Shown piece after piece: positions 12,241 through 22,700 of a DNA stretch of 64,000 nt. Made by a program: the position numbers and the translations under genes. The notes under the pieces were generated by a model that worked only from the letters and a program-made list of their open reading frames with translations, was not told the DNA's origin and ran no database searches. The stretch is from Takakia lepidozioides. Taxonomy: Eukaryota; Streptophyta; Takakiopsida; Takakiales; Takakiaceae. Numbering within the stretch: the first letter of the stretch is position 1; each line of letters opens with the position of its first letter. The stretch is from contig CM060731.1 of NCBI GenBank assembly GCA_030704615.1, forward strand, positions 50,778,001-50,842,000. Reading direction: 5' to 3'.

Positions 12241-12245
12241 TCCAA

Positions 12246-12308
12246 CAAGGTTGAATTCAAAAACACCTGGTGGCACTTAGTGCTTTATCCAACTGTGCTA
12301 TGTAGCGG
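12246..12308 (-). repeat. tRNA-derived SINE-like head
   Basis: On the minus strand this reads AGCACAGTTGGATAAAGCAC followed by TAAGTGCCACCAGGTG, matching the tRNA-like head of the copies at 14005 and 31271. It keeps an A-box-like segment but is too diverged to be a tRNA gene. Confidence 0.55.
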
Positions 12309-12583
12309 ATCACCTATAATATCACCTATTCACCTGAATGAATTTCAAATGCATATGAAATTGAAAAAATAAGTTTGTCTGATTAAAAATTCTTAGTAAA
12401 TCGAACCCTAGGTTTGATTTCTGGATGGTCATCCATAATGCCATCCAATTGCAAATTGTATGCAAAGGACTCAAAGACAATGTTTGTGGTTGCACATTTT
12501 GAAGTTTTGTTTTATTTATCCATTATAGTTATCCATTATAATACTAGGACACCTCTAAAAAGAAATGCAAATTTGGGGGGGTT

Positions 12584-13668
12584 TTGCGACGCCAGCTGCG
12601 CCCCCACGCCCCGCACGGCATTGAGCCTACAACGCTAACCCCGCGGCGCCTTTCCTCTGCTGCGACGCCCAGCCGTCGCAAGGTGGCATGAAGGGGAAAG
12701 GGCGGATTTTTTTTTTTCTTGCGACGCCATACCAATTTATTTTCTTTATTTTGGGCGTTGCGACGCCCTGGCGTCGCAAAATCGTCATTGAGGGCGCCCC
12801 AGCGCCTCTGCGACGCCGGGGTGTCACAACAACATAGCCACAATGAGGGTTTGTTTGTTTTTTTTTTTTTTTTTTTTGGGCTTTGCGGCCCTCAACGTCA
12901 CAAAAGCGTCGCTAGGGGCGCCCCGCTCTGGGACGCCCAACGTTGCGACGCCAGGGGGTCGCAACGGCGTCGTCACATGGGGTCGCAATAGTGTTGTAGT
13001 CAGCTTAGGTCATCACAATGACGTCGCTTGGGGCGTTTGGCGGTGGGGCTGCAACAACGACGACGACGCTGGGGCTGGGGCTGGGGCTGGGTACTCAAGC
13101 TGTGGAGGTTGCAACTCCCCGGCGTCACAAGAGGGACCCCCTTAGAAGGAATTTGAAAGAAATCTTGATATGTACATATATATTTAGATTGCTTTTGTGA
13201 TACATAGATGTTTCGTAGGTGTGTTGGTTAGTCTGTAGTGTCTTAGAAATGTTATAACGTGGGGGACCTAGGTTCAAGTATGCATTGCCTAATATATTTA
13301 GAACAATGAACATGTCGCCATTGGACAAACCGGAGTCAATGGTCAACACGTTTTTTAAATTTAAATTTCAAATTCAAATTTTCCCACATAAATTCAAATG
13401 TACCCCCTTAAACTGCGACGTCCGGGCATCGCACTTTGCGACCTTTGGATGTTGCTAATTCGGCATTGCAGCGTAGGTTTTTATTATTATTATTAATTTT
13501 TTTTAACGCCCTGGCGTCGCAAATCGCCGTGGCGCAAATTTACAACCCCCATCGGTCACAAATTTGCGACGTCTTTTTGGCGACGCCCTTGCGACGCCCG
13601 GGCGTCGCAAAATTGGCCCCTCCCCCCTCCCGAAAAGTGTTGTTTTGCGACGCCACGATGTCGCAAAA
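12584..13668. repeat. Cluster of GCGACGCC/GGCGTCGC palindromes
   Basis: About a dozen copies of an inverted repeat with arms TTGCGACGCC and GGCGTCGCAA lie in 1.1 kb. Perfect 10-bp arms with a CT centre occur at 12758-12779, and a fully perfect 22-bp palindrome is at 13589-13610. Less regular copies are at 12661, 12809, 12942 (8-bp arms), 13413 and 13643, with single arms at 12584, 12720, 13504 and 13565. Several mismatches are of the C-to-T or G-to-A kind expected from methylated cytosine decay. The repeat family is not recognised. Confidence 0.8.
13215..13290 (+). repeat. tRNA-like SINE fragment
   Basis: The sequence has TGTTGGTTAGTCTG (A-box-like) and, about 45 bases further on, GGTTCAAGT (B-box-like), spaced as in a tRNA-derived promoter. 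No complete cloverleaf can be folded. Confidence 0.4.
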
Positions 13669-13744
13669 AAAAAAAACCCCCCCCCCACTCTCTTTACATG
13701 TAATGTTTGATGGGAAGGTGGACACCTTTATGACATCCGACATG

Positions 13745-13810
13745 TGGTTTGAACCCACAACCACCCGCGAGGCAATTTCTACCCTTACCATTGAGCTACA
13801 TGTGGGTTGT
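13745..13810 (-). repeat. tRNA-like SINE fragment
   Basis: On the minus strand the segment reads ATGTAGCTCAATGGTAAGGG (A box) and then GGTTGTGGGTTCAAAC (B box). The anticodon stem does not pair properly, so it is treated as a tRNA-derived retroposon head rather than a tRNA. Confidence 0.45.
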
Positions 13811-14004
13811 CTTATTTATATTTTGTCCTTTCTTTGTCCTTTCTTTTGTAACAAACAAAAGAAAAAGAAAAAGAACCCATTGAATTGCTAAGTTTTGTTG
13901 TTCTAAGAAATACTAATCGTTGTTAGAACAAAAAAGAATGTCATAATCATTAATTGTTTTACTTATCCTTCATTTCAGTCTTATTCCCTAGACTTACCAC
14001 CAAT

Positions 14005-14240
14005 CAGTACGTGGCTCAGTTGGATAATGCACTAAGTGCCACCCAGATGATTTTGGGGTCAACTCCCGCTACATTGTCAGGTGTGGAATGTTCTTCTCCG
14101 CATTCCCCTCGGCCGTGTCCCATGAGCAAGCCTCGGGGCGAGGTGAGGTTAATGTGAAAGAGGTTATTTTCTCCTCTCACTATAATTATGGACAGGCCTG
14201 ATTTGTGAGCTGTCTTCCCAGGTGGTTCCCTTAGAGGAAA
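14005..14240 (+). repeat. tRNA-derived SINE, longest copy
   Basis: The head GTGGCTCAGTTGGATAATGC and AAGTGCCACC, then GGGGTCAACTCCC, is tRNA-like. The body that follows (GAGGTTATTTTCTCCTCTCAC through GGCCTGATTTGTGAGCTGTC) recurs in inverted orientation at 29720-29860. The copies at 31271 and 12246 share the head, so this is a dispersed family. Confidence 0.65.
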
Positions 14241-15301
14241 AAAAATATTTATGTATCATTCTTTATGCATCAGACCTAGGTTTTCATGTTACATACATCA
14301 AACTTATGTTAATCTTAAAACTCTCAATCTATTTATTTGTCTTAATGTTGAGGTTTACCTATAAGTGTTAAAAAAATAGAATAAACATAATGTGTCACAT
14401 TTATCCAAGTTTGACCGGATGCACTGATACAATTTCATTGAGCCTATTCAATGAACTTAGATGACTATCAAATATGGCACATTAGACAACACTAACATTA
14501 CAAAGCATTGGAAATATGTCGGCTCCACAAAGAAGTTTGAATGTTGTAGCAATGTATTTTACCATCAAACTCAAATAGTGGATCTTTGCCGGATTTAGTT
14601 TAGTCCATGTGGCAGACAATGCAAGGTGTACAACTATAGAGTTGGCCGAAAAACTAGAGCGAAACCAAAAGTATGATTATCTTTTTGTATATGCCCAGCC
14701 CCGGCCTTTGTCATTCATTGTTAATGTTGAACAAAAGTTAACTCTTGTCGATGTTAGCCTTACATTGTGTTGTAACTACTATTCCGAACTACTAATGTCT
14801 TGCCTTTGGAAATTGTTCACCTTCTACAATGTGGTTGCCCAAACCTCCCCCAATGATTACAAAGTCCCTTACGTACCCACAGGTTAAATCACCGGTTGTT
14901 AGCTCATGTATAAAGTTTATCATTTTTTCTGTGGTTAGAATGATGTTCATATCTAGTTATGTCGATATGTCCAGTGGGCCTGCTGGTTAGAACTTGATTT
15001 TCAAACCAATATGCTGTTAGCCGGTGAGGCGCTTGATTGTAAATAAATAAAAACAAATAAAAAATATCATGTTGCTCTACCTATTAATTGTAGTTTAAAT
15101 GGGAGTATTGGAGGTTAATATCCTCCGGTTACGTTAGGTTAACTGGATCGTAATTAGCATTAAGCTAGATATAAAAAACAGAGATATATGTGTTGGTTCA
15201 CCCTCCATGTTATGTACAATATTTTAGGCTCAATCAAGTGAGTGAAAGATATTGAGGTAAATACCCTAGTAACATGAACATTCTTCACCGGAATAATCAT
15301 T

Positions 15302-15465
15302 CAATAAATAGTCCAATGGTTGGGGTAACAATGTTTGGGGTGTAGCCACGAGACGAACAATAAACAGTCCAATGCTTGGGGTAATAATTTGGGATGTAGC
15401 CCCAGACGAACAATAAATAGTCCAATGGTTGGGGTAACAATGTTTGGGCTGTAGCCACCAGGCGA
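15302..15465 (+). repeat. 55-bp tandem repeat, three copies
   Basis: The unit begins ATAAATAGTCCAATGGTTGG and runs through GTAACAATGTTTGGG and TGTAGCCAC. Copies start near 15304, 15359 and 15412, a period of about 53-55 bp with a few substitutions. Confidence 0.8.
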
Positions 15466-15870
15466 AGTGGCTCTTAGTTACGTCGGTTTCGGCTGGAGTC
15501 TTCTCTCCTGTCTCTTGGGTAACAACGTCGTCTTACAAGTGCTCGTCGGTTCAAAGTCCCATAGGTGGATCTCACAGAATCTGCGGGTACCTAGGGTCTT
15601 TGGAGTCCATAGGGGAGGTTCGGGCAACTCCATGGTCCACTTATGGGTGTTAGAAAAAGGTGTCCATCTTCCAAAGGAAAGATCGTGGAACTTGGGGACG
15701 AAGTTACTCCACACTTTACAACAGCCCCCCTAGGAGTCAACCTTTCACAAGGATTGTGTATCAATGACAAATGGCGGCATTGGGCGTATATTCAGAAGAC
15801 AATCACAGTTTTGTTTTGTCTCTATTTATCGCAATTCTAACACCACTGGAGGCCAGCATTATAATGCTTT

Positions 15871-16398
15871 GTCGTGCGCATACATATCGCTACACAACTA
15901 CATCGCTGTCCAAACCACACCACACATATATGCACAATAAAGTAGTCTGCCACAATAAACAAAGCTAAAAAGGACATACACTTCCAACACAAGAAATATA
16001 AAATCCATCGCTATCACTCATTGAAACTGAAGTCGAGCCAGGGGCACCCCAAGCTATGGGGACTCCACCCCACAACAACCTGTATCCCTACATAAGCACA
16101 CTAAAACCTAAACACATGCAGGAGCTCGGTCGCGCAGGCTCAACTCGAGAGAGATGAGCCACGCGACCGCCGCTCTCGTGAAGATAAGGCCATTCAGGTG
16201 TCAAACTAAACTTGACACCTGATTTAACACTTGACCTAAATCCAAGTGTTAAATACAAATAACTAGCTTTATTCTAGTTGTTTTCACACTGTGCTTATTT
16301 AACTTGACAGCTGTCGTGCGCATACATATCGCTACACAACTACATCGCTGTCCAAACCACACCACACATATATGCACAATAAAGTAGTCTGCCACAAT
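15871..16398. repeat. 86-bp direct duplication flanking the left LTR-like repeat
   Basis: The segment 15871-15956 is repeated exactly at 16313-16398 and encloses the 358-bp repeat. It begins GTCGTGCGCATAC and ends GTCTGCCACAAT. On the minus strand the inner copy starts immediately after a purine tract (CTAGGGGGGCG, 16399-16409) with TGTGGCAGAC, as a 3-prime LTR should. The layout 86-358-86 is not a normal LTR structure and may record aberrant reverse transcription, nesting or an assembly problem. Confidence 0.8.
15955..16312. repeat. Left 358-bp terminal repeat (LTR-like), 3-prime side of the element
   Basis: This is base-for-base identical to 26995-27352, in direct orientation, 11,040 bp apart. 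It contains three successive inverted repeats: 11-bp arms (TCAGGTGTCAA) at 16194-16222, 12-bp arms (ATTTAACACTTG) at 16222-16254 and 6-bp arms (AACTAG) at 16261-16279. Identity of the two copies argues for a very recent insertion. Exact LTR borders are not settled, because the third, older copy at 8972 shares extra sequence to the left. Confidence 0.75.
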
Positions 16399-16655
16399 CG
16401 CCCCCCTAGCTGGTGGATAGGTCCCTCTAACTCCAGATAGCTACAAGATGTAATAGCCACAGCCGTCCTAAGTCCCCTATCACTGTCCCTATTGTACTCA
16501 AATTCTATAGACCAAGAGGCCGGGTACAAGAGTAGCCCCATCATTAGTCGCCGTCTTGCAATCTGTGAACTTGAGCCAGAACCTCATGTATTCAAGGTAT
16601 CCTGTAGCTGGGCCTTGCGTTGCTTGTTAGCCTTCCATGGTTGTATCCACTCCCA

Positions 16656-18293
16656 CTATCCAATGCATTGTGGACATAACCAATCCCCATCCGGAACCAT
16701 CTCAAGAGGTGGTGTCAAGCACCCCATATGCCAACCTCTAGAGCATCGATCACACACCAGCATGGTGGCTGCCCCTTTAGCAGACCCACACAACATGCAC
16801 CTCAAACCTGCAGATACCACTGCCAGGTTTGGGTCAATCCTGCCATCGACATTCGGAAGGTGACATGGCGCACAATTACGCACATGGTCCTTCCAAGTGA
16901 TGCCATCCCGACCCTCCAAGACCAAGACGCCTGAGGGCAAGACCTCTCGAACCCTCAAAATAACACGTCCTGCAGTCACATCCAGGGTCGTAGGAGCAGT
17001 CTGCTGCAGATAGACATAGTCACCAGGGTTGAATCTCCGAACCCCAGGACGATAGCCCCCACCACGTATGGTAGCATACCTCAACGTATCACGGTGTTGT
17101 GCAATGGCAAGGTTCTCGAAAGCCATAGGCATGACTCTCTTGAACAACTCTGCACGCTGCTCACATGCACGTGCCCACACGTCCGGATCGTCAAGGTTAA
17201 GAACTGTAACAGCTTCTCTGCGAATGGATGTAGGCAAATCCGGCTCTCGGCCAAAGAGAAGAAAGTATGGTGAAAAGGAGGCAAGTGATGCTTGCTTGCT
17301 GAACCTGTAGCCCATGGCTAACCAGGGTAACTGAAGGTCCCAATCTCCTAGGTGTCCCTTCTGCAAGCCATACTTGCGCAAACCCCTCTTTACTGTCTGA
17401 ACAACTCTCTCTGCCAAGCCATCGGCTTCAGGATGATCCCGAGAAGTGGTGCGGTGGTCTATCAAGGCCTTGTCACACAAAGCCTGAAACTCCCCCAAGA
17501 ATTCTCTCCCTTGGTCCGTGAGTACCTCAGCTGGAGCACCGAATCGGCTAAGCACACAATCCAGGAATGCATACGCAGCTCCCTCACTAGCCTTATCAGG
17601 CAATGGAACCAATTCAATCCACTTGGAGAAGTGCTCCACCATCACCAACACGTACTTGTTGTGGCGCATGGTCAGTGGCAACGGCCCTGCGAAGTCAAGA
17701 CTCCACCTGTAGCCCAATCCCATGATCGGAAGAGGGTGCAATTGTGGAGTAGGGGCGTTGAATGAAGCACGCACCCTGTCACACACCATGCACCTAGCCA
17801 CAAAGTGTTGTACCTCTGTGTGCATACCACGCCACCAATACTGCCCCTGCAGTAGACTATGAGTGCGTCGCACCCCAAAATGCCCCAACTCCTCATGGGC
17901 ATGCCGCACTAACCGTGCCCGCTGTGTTGGGTGAGGCACAATCCTCACTCGACCATCCTCCCACACTCGGAGCAGGTGTGTCCCCTCCCACCTGAACCTC
18001 TTGGCTCGTTGTAGGATCCGATCCCTCTCCTTGGCAGTCATAGTGGCTGCCGTGTCTCCACTGCGGAGGTAGTCCAACACAACTGAATCCTCATGTATAT
18101 CTTTGGCGCCACCCTGCTCATTGCTGGCCTCAGGGTCCTCAGACACTTGATCTACAGTCATCCCTGTTGTAGGTCCAACCTGGCCTTCCGCTGCCAAGAT
18201 ACACAGAAATGCAGATGCATGCCATCCGGGCACCATCTCCTCGTCCGTCTCACCATGCCACCGAGCTCCAGTGTCATCCTGTGGCTCGTGCAT
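16656..18293 (-). CDS. Integrase with C-terminal PHD finger
   Basis: This 545-codon frame begins (codon start at 18293) inside the end of the RNase H frame and is in -1 relation to it. Residues 131-171 form the HHCC zinc-binding domain (RHAHEELGHFG to CMVCDRVRA). The DDE core is D200 (WSLDFAGPLP), D260 (VLTDQGREF) and E295 (DHPEADGLAERVVQTVKR). A C-terminal DNA-binding barrel-like segment follows (RFNPGDYVYL). Residues 499-543 make a complete C4HC3 PHD finger: C499, C502, C514, C517, H522, C525, C540, C543. PHD fingers read histone H3 tails. Many gypsy elements carry a chromodomain here instead. All catalytic residues are present, so the enzyme looks functional. The first about 20 codons align naturally with the RNase H tail, so it is probably made as part of a polyprotein. 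Confidence 0.92.
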   Translation of the reverse strand: MHEPQDDTGARWHGETDEEMVPGWHASAFLCILAAEGQVGPTTGMTVDQVSEDPEASNEQGGAKDIHEDSVVLDYLRSGDTAATMTAKERDRILQRAKRFRWEGTHLLRVWEDGRVRIVPHPTQRARLVRHAHEELGHFGVRRTHSLLQGQYWWRGMHTEVQHFVARCMVCDRVRASFNAPTPQLHPLPIMGLGYRWSLDFAGPLPLTMRHNKYVLVMVEHFSKWIELVPLPDKASEGAAYAFLDCVLSRFGAPAEVLTDQGREFLGEFQALCDKALIDHRTTSRDHPEADGLAERVVQTVKRGLRKYGLQKGHLGDWDLQLPWLAMGYRFSKQASLASFSPYFLLFGREPDLPTSIRREAVTVLNLDDPDVWARACEQRAELFKRVMPMAFENLAIAQHRDTLRYATIRGGGYRPGVRRFNPGDYVYLQQTAPTTLDVTAGRVILRVREVLPSGVLVLEGRDGITWKDHVRNCAPCHLPNVDGRIDPNLAVVSAGLRCMLCGSAKGAATMLVCDRCSRGWHMGCLTPPLEMVPDGDWLCPQCIG

Positions 18294-19789
18294 GGATTGC
18301 GACTCAACCCATCTGCATTTCGATTGACCAAACCCGGTCGATGCACCACCTGAAAGTCATACTCTTGAAGGATGAGTGCCCACCGTGCAAGCTTCCCCGT
18401 AAGCTTGTCTGACTCCATCAACCACTTGAGTGGTTGGTGATCCGTGACAAGGGTGAAGAGATTGCCGTATAAATAGCACCTGAAGTGTGCCACGGCCCAC
18501 ACTGCAGCTAAGCATTCTCCCTCATATGAGCTATACTTAGACTCTGCAGCATTGTTCGAGCGGCTAGCATAAGCCACTACGAACTCTCTTCCCTCATCAT
18601 CCACCTGTGTGAGCACCGCTCCAAGCCCCAGCATGCTCCAATCTGTATGCAGCTGAAAAGGACGCCCCCTGATAGGTCGTCTCAAGATGGGCGCCGAGGT
18701 CAACCTCGCCTTGAGCTCTTGAAAAGCTTGTTCTTGCTCATCTTCCCACTGCCACTCCTGGTCCACCTTGGTCAGCTTGGTTAGAGCCTTTGCAATGGCA
18801 CTAAATCCCTTAACAAACCGTCTGTAATAGTTTGCTAACCCCATGAAAGCTCGAACTCGGCTCACATCCGTGGGGCGTGGAACCTGTGCAATGGACTCTA
18901 CCTTAGTCTGCTGTACCCCCAATCCTCCAGGATATATCATGTGACCCAGATACTCAATCTGGTTGTGGAAAAACTTGCACTTGCCCGGATGTAACTTCAA
19001 TCCGTGCGTCCTCAAGCGCTCAAATACCCCCTGAAGGTGTCTCTCATGCTCCTCCACCGTAGCACTAAAGATGATGATGTCATCTATGTAGCACCGAGCA
19101 AACTCCACCCCTGCTAGAATCCTGTCCATGACTCTTTGAAACTCAGCGGGAGCGTTTTTAAGCCCAAATGGTAAGAACCGCCACTGGTATAGGCAATCCT
19201 TCCCGTGCTCATTGATCCCCCAGAATGCCGTCTTTTGCTTATCCGCCTCCTTGATCGGCAACTGGTGATATCCGGATCGTAAATCCAACGTGCTAAAGAC
19301 CTTGGAATGCCCAATGGCATCAAAGATCTCCTCTGGTGTTGGCATGGCATACCTATCGGACTTGGTCTGACGATTTACAGGCCGGTAATCACCGCACATA
19401 CGTCTCTCCGTCCAATTGCCATAGACATCCTTCTTAGCTGGCATCACTGTGGCTGAAGCATACTCTCCACCAGAGAGCTCCACCAAACCTGCCTCCCAGA
19501 GATCTTGAGTCCTCATCTGAATCAAAGACCTCTCCATGTCACTGTATCTATAGGGTCTCCGAAAGATTGGCGTGTCAGTGGCCAACTCAATACGGATCTC
19601 TTGACCCTTCAGTGCTCCCAAGTCCTTCAAACTGAAGGCAAAGCAATTCCTGTAAGCCCTCAGGAACCGCCGTATACGTCGTCTCTCTCCTCCGGTGACA
19701 ATGGGTCCAATATCAGGCTCCCAATTGTCCTCCGTAACTGCAACCTTAAGTCCAGTGGGCTTAGAGGTAGAGGACGCGTCCCGTGGTTG
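18158..19789 (-). CDS. Reverse transcriptase and RNase H (pol)
   Basis: The frame is open from the codon after the UAG at 19790-19792; its first methionine is at 19630. Counting from that Met, RT motifs include STLDLRSGYHQ (D116), LPFGLKNAP (153-161) and the catalytic YIDD box (181-184), followed by YLGHMI and the thumb/connection. RNase H residues are D330 (LHTDWSMLGLGAVL), E370 (SSYEGECLA), D397 (VTDHQP) and D440 (NADGLSRNP). After NADGLSRNP the frame loses similarity and the integrase frame takes over by a -1 shift near 18290. There is no ATG for about 50 codons after the UAG, so production by readthrough of the upstream methyltransferase ORF is the simplest model. Confidence 0.93.
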   Translation of the reverse strand, partial: QPRDASSTSKPTGLKVAVTEDNWEPDIGPIVTGGERRRIRRFLRAYRNCFAFSLKDLGALKGQEIRIELATDTPIFRRPYRYSDMERSLIQMRTQDLWEAGLVELSGGEYASATVMPAKKDVYGNWTERRMCGDYRPVNRQTKSDRYAMPTPEEIFDAIGHSKVFSTLDLRSGYHQLPIKEADKQKTAFWGINEHGKDCLYQWRFLPFGLKNAPAEFQRVMDRILAGVEFARCYIDDIIIFSATVEEHERHLQGVFERLRTHGLKLHPGKCKFFHNQIEYLGHMIYPGGLGVQQTKVESIAQVPRPTDVSRVRAFMGLANYYRRFVKGFSAIAKALTKLTKVDQEWQWEDEQEQAFQELKARLTSAPILRRPIRGRPFQLHTDWSMLGLGAVLTQVDDEGREFVVAYASRSNNAAESKYSSYEGECLAAVWAVAHFRCYLYGNLFTLVTDHQPLKWLMESDKLTGKLARWALILQEYDFQVVHRPGLVNRNADGLSRNPCTSHRMTLELGGMVRRTRRWCPDGMHLHFCVSWQRKARLDLQQG

Positions 19790-19792
19790 CTA
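19784..19792 (-). promoter_or_regulatory. Predicted UAG stop-readthrough site between methyltransferase and RT
   Basis: The methyltransferase ORF ends in TAG at 19792-19790, immediately followed by CAA CCA, and the same frame then stays open through the RT domain. UAG followed by CARYYA is the known leaky-stop context of tobamovirus type. The sequence shows the stop, the context and frame continuity; actual readthrough is inferred. A simple nonsense mutation would look similar. Confidence 0.6.
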
Positions 19793-22700
19793 TGCTGCAA
19801 CCTCTTGAGCAGTACCCCCTTCCTGCTCAGTCAATGACAAGGCCTCATCCTGCCCCATCATCTCATCATTGAGAACCTCCTCATCCCGAGAAGAATCCCC
19901 AACCTCATCCATCACAGCTGCCTTCGCTGCCAACTCCCTCTGAACCTCGAGCACCTCCCACATGTGCCATGGATGTCTACACCTCGTGGTCCTCACCGGC
20001 TCGCCCCCACTCGCTGCCTGTACCGTCTCGGTAGGCAGAGAGACCATCAAGGGAAGTGCACTCCGCACTCTACGTTGCTCAGCCATAGCCAAGCTGACAA
20101 TCCAGGTCAAGCAATTGAGATCCATTGCTTGCCCCAACACCTGACGACGTGATGCCTCAGAAAGGGAAGGCACCGCCGTGGTCCCAGTGGAAAACCCCAT
20201 AGCCCGCTCTCGCTCGTCGGCATTAGGCTCCACTAACTGCTGCAACTGAGCATCCCACAGGAGGCCAGGTCCACCATCCCGAAAAGCATGGGATCCTGGG
20301 AAGCTGAGCAGTGTAGGTAATGCTGCTCGTGGTTGACCCACTCTGTTGACCACTGCCAAAGGTGAACGGTCATCGTGTCTCACACGTTGAGACTGCCTTC
20401 CTGTGTCCAAAATGCCATCCACGGTGAGGTGTGCTGGCCGCTGCACCCCATCAAATGCACGCTTGAGCAGTGCGGGTGGCATCAAGTTAGTCCACCATAG
20501 TCGTGGACGATGAGCCCGTGACCCCACTGCAGCTGCATCCAGCAATACTGCTGACCCAAGCCACGACCGGACTTGATGCACACTGGCCATCACCCTGGCC
20601 CGAGAATCACCCATCAGTGGCACATTCTCCAAGATGTATGCCGGAGATACAGCCTGATGAAGCTGCAAGTGGCGCAAAATCCGCACCATCTCCCAAAACA
20701 GACCCGTCCTCGAGTCTCGCAATCCATTGCCATGCCCGGCTGATGAATGCCCTTGGCAGGGCCAACCTGCCACTACCAGATCAATGGAGCCAACCCGCTC
20801 CAAATCCTGCGCCCCCAGCAACGAAATGTCTGCTGGCAAGGCCTGCTGATATCCACGAACTGCAGACACCTGCAACAACTCAGGGTGCTGCTGCACCATC
20901 TGAGCAACATGGCGCAGTGAGACGCGTCGTGCAGTCTCATCCCTCTCCACATACAGGTAACGTCGAACTCGTACACCTGCCTGCAGCACTGCAGCCAATC
21001 CAGTGCTGATCCCGCCAAATAAGTCCAGAAGGCATATGCCTTCATCCGGTCGCTGCCACACAAGAGGTGTGGTGTCCAATGGCGACAACTGAGGTGGCCC
21101 TGGTACAATCACCGCACTCTCCTCCTCTCCTGACGGTACAAAAGCTTCTACCCAAGCTTGTTGCACCCGTCCATCAGCAGCGTGCTGCAAATCCTTGCTC
21201 GTACCCCACAACGGAGTGTGAGCAACCATGGCAGGCAACTCCGCCGTACCATGCATGTCATCCTGCTCTGCTGGAGGTGGCACATCCTCTGCATAGGCAT
21301 TGCCTTCCAGCAACTCTCCAGGCCAGCTGACTGCAGCTGTGAAGGCGGCTAGTGTTGGCATCTTGCCCCGCTGAGTAGCTGCAATACCCCCAATGAATGT
21401 CACAGGGAGCTGTGCACGGCGACCATCCCCTGACTGCCATCCAGGCCTGTAGGATGCTGACTCCTCCCAGAAATCCAGGGTGAAGCCCATGGGGTATAAC
21501 ACTGCCCCACCAACGAGGACATCGTAAGAGACCGCGTCTGTCACAATGGCCTTGGCTCGCATCACTGAGCCATCTACAGGATGATCCGGCTGCAGTCTAA
21601 TAGCCAACTGATGCCGTGTCATGCCGCGAGCCTGCTCTGATCCTCCCAGAGATGTCTGTATCTGGAAAGGACAAGGCTCCATATCCGCCTCCATGAGGCC
21701 CAAACCTGCAATAGCAGCTCTGCCCAACATCAGTGGCTGAGCTCCTGAGTCCAACAAGACCCGCAGTGGCCGGTACTTCTTGCTTGCCGGTCCACTCAAA
21801 GTGAAAATGCCTCCCTGGTTGTCTAACAAGACAACTCCAGGTGTCACCATGGCGCGCTCAATGGCTGGCCTAGCTGGCAGCTCCGTCAATCTGGCAGCTG
21901 CAGCTTGCCAGGGCGCTGCCGTGGCAGTCTTGACCCTCAAATCCGAGGATCCCTCTGCCACTACACCTTCCACTAACTCCGCAGAAGATGAAGTGACCTC
22001 TTGACTCTCGCAGAGTGTTGCTGCTAGTCTGAACACTGCAGCTGGTCTCACTCCCGGCGTCGCAATCATGGTTGCCGAGAACAATGGGGCTTGACACACA
22101 GAGGTGGCTGCCCCCAATAACACACCGGCCGTACTAGCCTTGGCAGCAGGAGTCAATGCTGCACGTGTAGCTCTCCCCAATGGCATAGTAACCTCCGCCT
22201 CGGTAACAGTCGGGCGAGAACTAGGTGCCATGGATGGCGTTGACACTGTCTCCGCCAAGGTGAATGACTGAGGCAGCCTTGCCTGGCGGCTTGCTTCCCC
22301 ACGTTGTGGATCCAACTCCACCTCTGCACCTCGTGGCTCAGGAACTCGTGTTGCTCCTCGAGTCACGGCTGCAGCAGACTCCACCTGCTCTAATGGTAGT
22401 GCTGCTCCGCACATAAATCCCATGCCTCCCATATCTCCTCCCTCAGGAGCAGGAGGTGGACCATCCCGCCTGGGAGCCGGTACCGCCTGAGCTATAGTCA
22501 TGGCAGCGAGCCTCTGCTCTAGCTGCTGAAGCCGGTTGGCCATGCCTTGATCAACGCCCTGACCTCCACGTCCTTGGCCATGTTGAGCTTGCCCTTGGCC
22601 TGCACCTCGTGCCCGACCACCTCGTCCTCTTTGGGCTGGTCCACCTCGCCCCCGGCCACCATTGTTCCCTTGGAACTGGCCTGGGCGCAACTCAGGATGC

